A DNA stretch of 64,000 nucleotides from positions 1,327,666 through 1,391,665 of the forward strand of contig NW_020170389.1 of NCBI RefSeq assembly GCF_000524195.1. Reading direction: 5' to 3'. Source of the DNA: Echinococcus granulosus. Lineage: Eukaryota; Platyhelminthes; Cestoda; Cyclophyllidea; Taeniidae. Shown here one piece after another: positions 59,201 to 64,000 of the stretch (the first letter of the stretch is position 1; the number at the start of each line of letters is the position of its first letter). The translations under genes were made by a program, and so were the position numbers. The notes beneath the pieces are model-generated. The model had not been told where the DNA came from, did no database searches, and saw only the letters and a program-made list of their open reading frames with translations.

Positions 59201-59439
59201 AAACAAGTATAGTATTTTAGGATTCTAATTTTACCAACCCACATCCCACTGTAGTTATTTTAATCTTGCTGCTCTAATATTGTTGGATTTTCTATTAATT
59301 CATTTGCTTTTTTAAAATCAAGCATTCAAATTTATCTATTTTTTGACTTTCTTTGTTTTTGCTCATCCCGATTACTCAGATATGATAACTTCACTTAGGA
59401 GTTGTAAAATGGTCAATTAAAATGTTAAGTTTTACCTAG
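56278..59439. other. Divergent spacer between SLC25A32 and GPD2
   Basis: The likely promoters of both genes lie here. No exon is firmly supported. A 16-bp perfect palindrome lies at 57864-57879. Minus-strand open frames at 57104-57499 (hydrophobic, AT-rich) and 57936-58253 (with a Glu-rich segment) have no recognised domain. Confidence 0.5.
57864..57879. repeat. 16-bp perfect palindrome
   Basis: GGTAAATTAATTTACC reads the same on both strands. It contains a TTAATT core and could be a dimeric homeodomain-like or other palindromic factor site, or simply chance in AT-rich DNA. Confidence 0.85.
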
Positions 59440-62400
59440 ATGGCAATGAAAATTTCTGGATTACGAGTGGCATGGCAGCGCTTATTGGTGACTGGCACAG
59501 TTGCAGGTTTGGGAACTTTGGCCGTTATGGAATATGCACCAAAACTGTTAGAGGCTAAAAGAATGCGCGTAAGTTTTGCTGCAAGTTTACTAGCTCATTA
59601 GTTCTCTGTACCTGTACTTCATTCGCATTAATAAACATAAATATGATTCCGTGGTTGTTTTTGCATGTCTATAAGATAAAGCCGAATTTTTCTGTGACTT
59701 TCTCTACTTGTAATTTCGTCTTATTAAGTTAATGTGCGTATTGCTTAAGCACTTATCACCGTAAAATAGTGCCATTGAACGAGCACACCACTTTTTTCTG
59801 GTGGGATATGGCTTACTTTAATTTTAACAGCTCTCTCTTTTGTTTTCGAAGAGCACTTTTTCGGTGCACTGTCTTTTCACTAGTTTATTCTGAAATTACT
59901 CCGTATCGGTTAACATTTGGCAATTCATCGAGTACATTTTGGGGATATTGGTAGTTGAAACACAAATGTTCGATACAATGTCAACATAAAATTAGCTTTT
60001 TTCAGGCGGCCCTTAAGGTCTAATAAGGTTATTATATCAATGAAGTAACTCTCCTTCATTTCCTCTCCATATTTTAGTGTGCTCATTAGTTTAAATTAAG
60101 GTTTCTCAATACGCGTTTCAAACTTTATTATTCTGGGCATTTTCTGAAGTAGTTCTGCGCAAATGTGATATGGCGTTTCAAGTAGTTCGAAAAATCCTTA
60201 AAAATTGGTAATCATATTTCTTTATGGGTTTTCCATATGACGCATTATGCTTTAAAAGAATAGCTAGGCTGTTTCATACGTGCGCCAAATAAGTGCTTCC
60301 ATGAAACGGAAAGAAAATTCAGAGCTTAGCGAGAACCATGAGTTCTAAAAATTCCAAATGGCCTAAGGTAGACCTACCTTGGGCCACCCTGTTTGCTGCA
60401 CATTTTTTCACCACAAACGTTTTAAGTACTAATTTGGCTCATTCTTAGAGGATATGGGCTAATTCAAGGGCGTTTGTACCGTACTGCTCTTGCCTTTCTC
60501 TAGGCCTCTCGACTTCGTAAACCTCCACCGGAGGAGGAACTCGCTCTTTTTCGTGGTCCTCTCACAAGTCGTCAGCAAAACATCGATCGCATGATGAAGA
60601 ACAACGATGTCTTCGATATTCTAGTTATCGGCGGTGGGGCCACCGGCACAGGTGTAGCTCTAGATGCTGTCACTCGAGGTGGGTCTAACCTATTGTCTAT
60701 ATTTCACAAGCCATCTGAATGAGCTTTTGGTATCACTTAGAGCATAACCAACGTTATCCGTAAAGGCCGTTGTACTGCAACTTTTCCGGACCTAAATTAT
60801 CGCGATTTACGGTGTACAAACGGGGTTGCATTGAACTGTAACCGCTTTAATGTCCTCCTACCACCGCTTTAGGAAAAAGATTAACTTATCATTACCCACC
60901 AAATTTTTCTGTGTGATACAAGAAATCTTGTGCTTGTGAGGTAATACAGAGGAAGGTGTAACGACGCATTAATAGTTTGCTGCACTTTTTCCATGATGAT
61001 CGGGCAATAGTTTACCAGTGAATGAGCATACCATTGAATTTCTATTAGATGCAGATAATATAGAAGAACTTGTCTTTCACTTATATGTGTTATACGATAA
61101 CTTAGACCCATCTCTACCAATTTGTTACCATATCTTCTTTCGATTGAAATTCGTAGCGACCTCATGAAATATAACTTCACGACATCTTTTGGTTTTACAA
61201 CCGTTCGAATATTTGCCGTGGCGCCTAAATAGTTAGGAAATACGCACTACTGCGTGCCAACATTGTTAACATGTGGGAACACTGACGTTCTTTTATTAGA
61301 GTAGCATTTTTTCCTGTTTTCAAGGTTTAAAAAATATTGGCTGCCGAAATCATAAATTTTATCGGCGTATGTTGCTGTATTTCAAATATGCGCTTTTGCA
61401 TCCGTTTAATTGACAGATTTCCGCAATTTGAAAATAATATTTGTGGCAATTTAAATTTAGCACTATTTAGAATGTTTTATGTATTTACACCGGGTTTTGA
61501 TCACTCGTCATGTGGCATAAATATTCAGCAATAAATTATTTGACCTTTCAATCTGACTGGTACAATTCATTCTTACCCGCGATTGACTTTGATTAACCTC
61601 TCTTTCTCTCTGTGGTGAGTCCTTGTACCGCAGTCTAAAAGGGAAACATGCAAACTCCAAAATATACATGAAGCAATTTTTATCACCATTCTTCCACAAA
61701 CGCAAAACACGAGCGCACTATACTCTTTAGATCCCAAACAGCCATTGTCAAAAGGATCCATAAGTACCGCTTATGCATAACCTACTTTTCTATTTCGGCG
61801 TTACACTACTCCTCCTACTACATTCAATTATCTGCTTTACTTGAATGCGGATTCCTTTCTCCAGGTTTGACCACCTGCTTAGTAGAGAAGCAAGATTTTG
61901 CTTCTGGTACATCAAGTCGTTCAACGAAGCTGATCCATGGTGGTGTGCGTTACCTTCAAAAGGCTGTTTTCAATCTCGATCTGGAGCAGTATCGTATGGT
62001 GCGTGAAGCTCTGAGTGAACGAGCCAACCTCCTCGACATTGCCCCGCATATCGCGCATCCGCTGCCCATCATGCTGCCTATCTACAAGTGGGTGCTGTAT
62101 TTCATTTTTTTGCCTTTTTTTTTCACTACATCAAGCGTCCTCTTATATTTGTCATGTTTGACCTACAAAGTGTGAAGCATCTACTCGTGATTTTAAACTT
62201 TTTGCTTGATATTTCATCGCTTTGAAACTGTTATTGACATAATGTAGACAGAAACGCTTTGATTTTGCTGATATTTGTACTTGAGATTCCAAATAATTTT
62301 GATATCTGTCGGTTATAATAATGTTAACATGTCGTTTTGGTCAGTTTGTCCATCAGTATGATCTAACTGGTAGACAACAGTGGTTTATCAACTACCTATT

Positions 62401-63662
62401 ATATAGGTGGTTATATGTCACTGTGATAGTCAAGAGAATTAAAAGTACAGATTTCAGGTAAATGTATTCACGATGGCTCTATCAAAAATTTTTCAAATGA
62501 ACCTGAGATTCAACATTTTCGCAGGTTAGGAGTTGATCATAAAGCGCCTGAAATTTGGATACCAGTAGTCTAGATGATGACACACCCGGGTGTGGCAATA
62601 ATTCTTGTCTAAGGCATCCGCGTGTCTTCTTTTTTCGACTCTATATGCACTTTATAGGTAAGTGAATCCAGATTCTCTTTAAGGTCCCTCACAAGATCAT
62701 CAATGTTTCGAAGCCAAATCAACACCATTGCACACACATGTTGCGCCAAGAAAACTTCTTTTGGAGGCGTCTTCAAACTTATTTACTTAAAATTCATTTC
62801 ACAGTTACCCTAACTTCATACGGTCATCAAAAGTGATATTTATATCCGAGATGGCGTTTTAATGTGTAGCCAGTTTGCCTATTAACACTTTGCCCTATCA
62901 TAATATGCACGCAGTTATTATTTATGCACTTTGCACACATTTCACCTCTCTTTTTTTAAAATTACAGGCAATTTTTAATAGGTTCGAATAGAAGACACTT
63001 TTTAGCTGAGAATTTAAAGACAAACCTCTCAGTTTAAGTTTTCATTGAAATCACTAAACATAAATTTGGATATTAAATGAGCACAAACGAGGATGCGTAA
63101 AAGTCCAAAAGTCCTAGTGGACTTTTGTGTCTCCTTTCAAAGGGATAAAAGCTCAAATCTCTTAAACAGTGGACTTTGGTTTTAATGGTTCATGTCCAGT
63201 TAAGAATGATACTTGTGAAAGAGCAAAATTAGCTGTTATTTAGTGTAAATGAAAATCAGCAGGTAATCCCGCATTCTATATACGTATACAAGATTAGAGG
63301 ACACGCCGTTAGTTACGGACGCCTTACAAGTCACTTGGCATGTATGCAAGAAGCCGTCGCAACATGTGCCATATGAATAATCCTGTATGATGGTGAAATT
63401 CGACCTATCTTTCGCACAGTCTTTAGTTGAAAATTACTTTAAAGTTTAACATGCAAAGTGAGGCATAAGACAAGAGCGCAGTCTTCTCTGTTATATAGAT
63501 GGTGGCAGGTGCCCTATTACTGGCTGGGCATAAAAATGTACGATCTGGTCTCCGGCACCCAAATTCTCAAGTCAAGCTACTTCCTTAACAAATCACGCTC
63601 TATGGAGATATTTCCCCACCTGAAAAATGAAAAACTGAAAGGTGCTCTCGTTTATTACGATG
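59440..63662 (+). CDS. GPD2: Mitochondrial FAD-linked glycerol-3-phosphate dehydrogenase, 5' part
   Basis: Four exons are in the window: 59440-59568, 60504-60678, 61865-62087 and 63499-63662. Phases agree, about 230 residues are encoded, and the gene continues past the right edge after a YYDG|GTGAGT donor. The N-terminus is a hydrophobic, basic import and membrane segment (MAMKISGLRVAWQRLLVTG). Then come the FAD-binding strand-turn-helix DILVIGGGATGTGVALDAVT and the family blocks TSSRSTKLIHGGVRYLQ, LSERANLLDIAPHIAHPLPI and VPYYWLGIKMYDLV. The enzyme oxidises glycerol-3-phosphate to dihydroxyacetone phosphate at the outer face of the inner mitochondrial membrane and passes electrons to quinone, as one half of the glycerophosphate shuttle. 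The catalytic remainder and the C-terminal EF-hands are outside the window. CTAG stands immediately before the ATG, which fits a splice acceptor. Confidence 0.95.
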
Positions 63663-64000
63663 GTGAGTCGACGTGACGTTTATTTTCTTTCGATGGTGAC
63701 GCAGCCGCTACGTCGCGGCGCCTCGCTACCCGTGAAAGAAAGGATATAACACTTTGATGTGGTCGTTAGTGTAGTGTAAACAGCATGCATTTTAAGGTGA
63801 CGCTTTAAATCGGGGTGTTCGACTGTTTTTTTTTCGCTGATGGAACCTTGTGAGGATAGTTGGTCTAGCGCTTGAATTTAGGACATAAAATATATGCTCG
63901 ATTGTGAGGTAACTACTGCCATTCTTTGAGGTTATTTACTGTTCTCACTATTCACTTTTATTAGGTTAACTAATTCATAATCTATAAGTAAGCATTATTG

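Overview
The window looks like nuclear DNA of a parasitic flatworm, most likely a tapeworm (inference). Genes are split by GT-AG introns, several of them only 33-42 nt long beside others of kilobases. The DNA is AT-rich and gene-poor, and conserved animal proteins are present but diverged. There are no bacterial operons, CRISPR arrays, rRNA genes or recognisable viral genes.

Layout. 1-9166: no convincing gene, one dispersed-repeat copy and a 40-bp tandem duplication. 9167-14752 (+): ladybird-type (LBX) homeobox gene with the intron inside the homeodomain. 14753-21937: gene-free, two repeat copies. 21938-26814 (+): INTS13/asunder, rebuilt here as 11 exons and 690 codons. 27655-29326 (-): ZFAND2-type AN1 zinc-finger protein with a C-terminal CaaX-like box, convergent with INTS13. 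About 30236-31874 (+): unidentified gene, 3' end well resolved. 32042-33020 (-): unidentified two-exon gene. 33173-33454 (+): COX19. 33526-34301 (-): LSM3, tail to tail with COX19. 35849-50824 (+): SOCS6/7-type SH2 and SOCS-box gene; the last four exons are firm and two upstream exons are probable. 52295-56277 (-): SLC25A32-type mitochondrial carrier. 59440 to past the right edge (+): mitochondrial glycerol-3-phosphate dehydrogenase GPD2, 5' part only.

The genes do not form one pathway. Three are mitochondrial: COX19 (assembly of copper-dependent cytochrome oxidase), the SLC25A32-type carrier (folate or FAD) and GPD2 (an FAD enzyme). Sitting next to GPD2 may mean nothing for the carrier, though an FAD link is possible. 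INTS13 and LSM3 act in RNA processing, ZFAND2 in protein quality control, and SOCS and LBX in signalling and development.

The repeat fraction includes at least eight copies of a ~110-190 bp family in both orientations, and two ~0.83 kb relatives that resemble a small non-autonomous retroelement.

All exon joins were made by hand from splice consensus, reading-frame phase and remembered family similarity. No database search was run.
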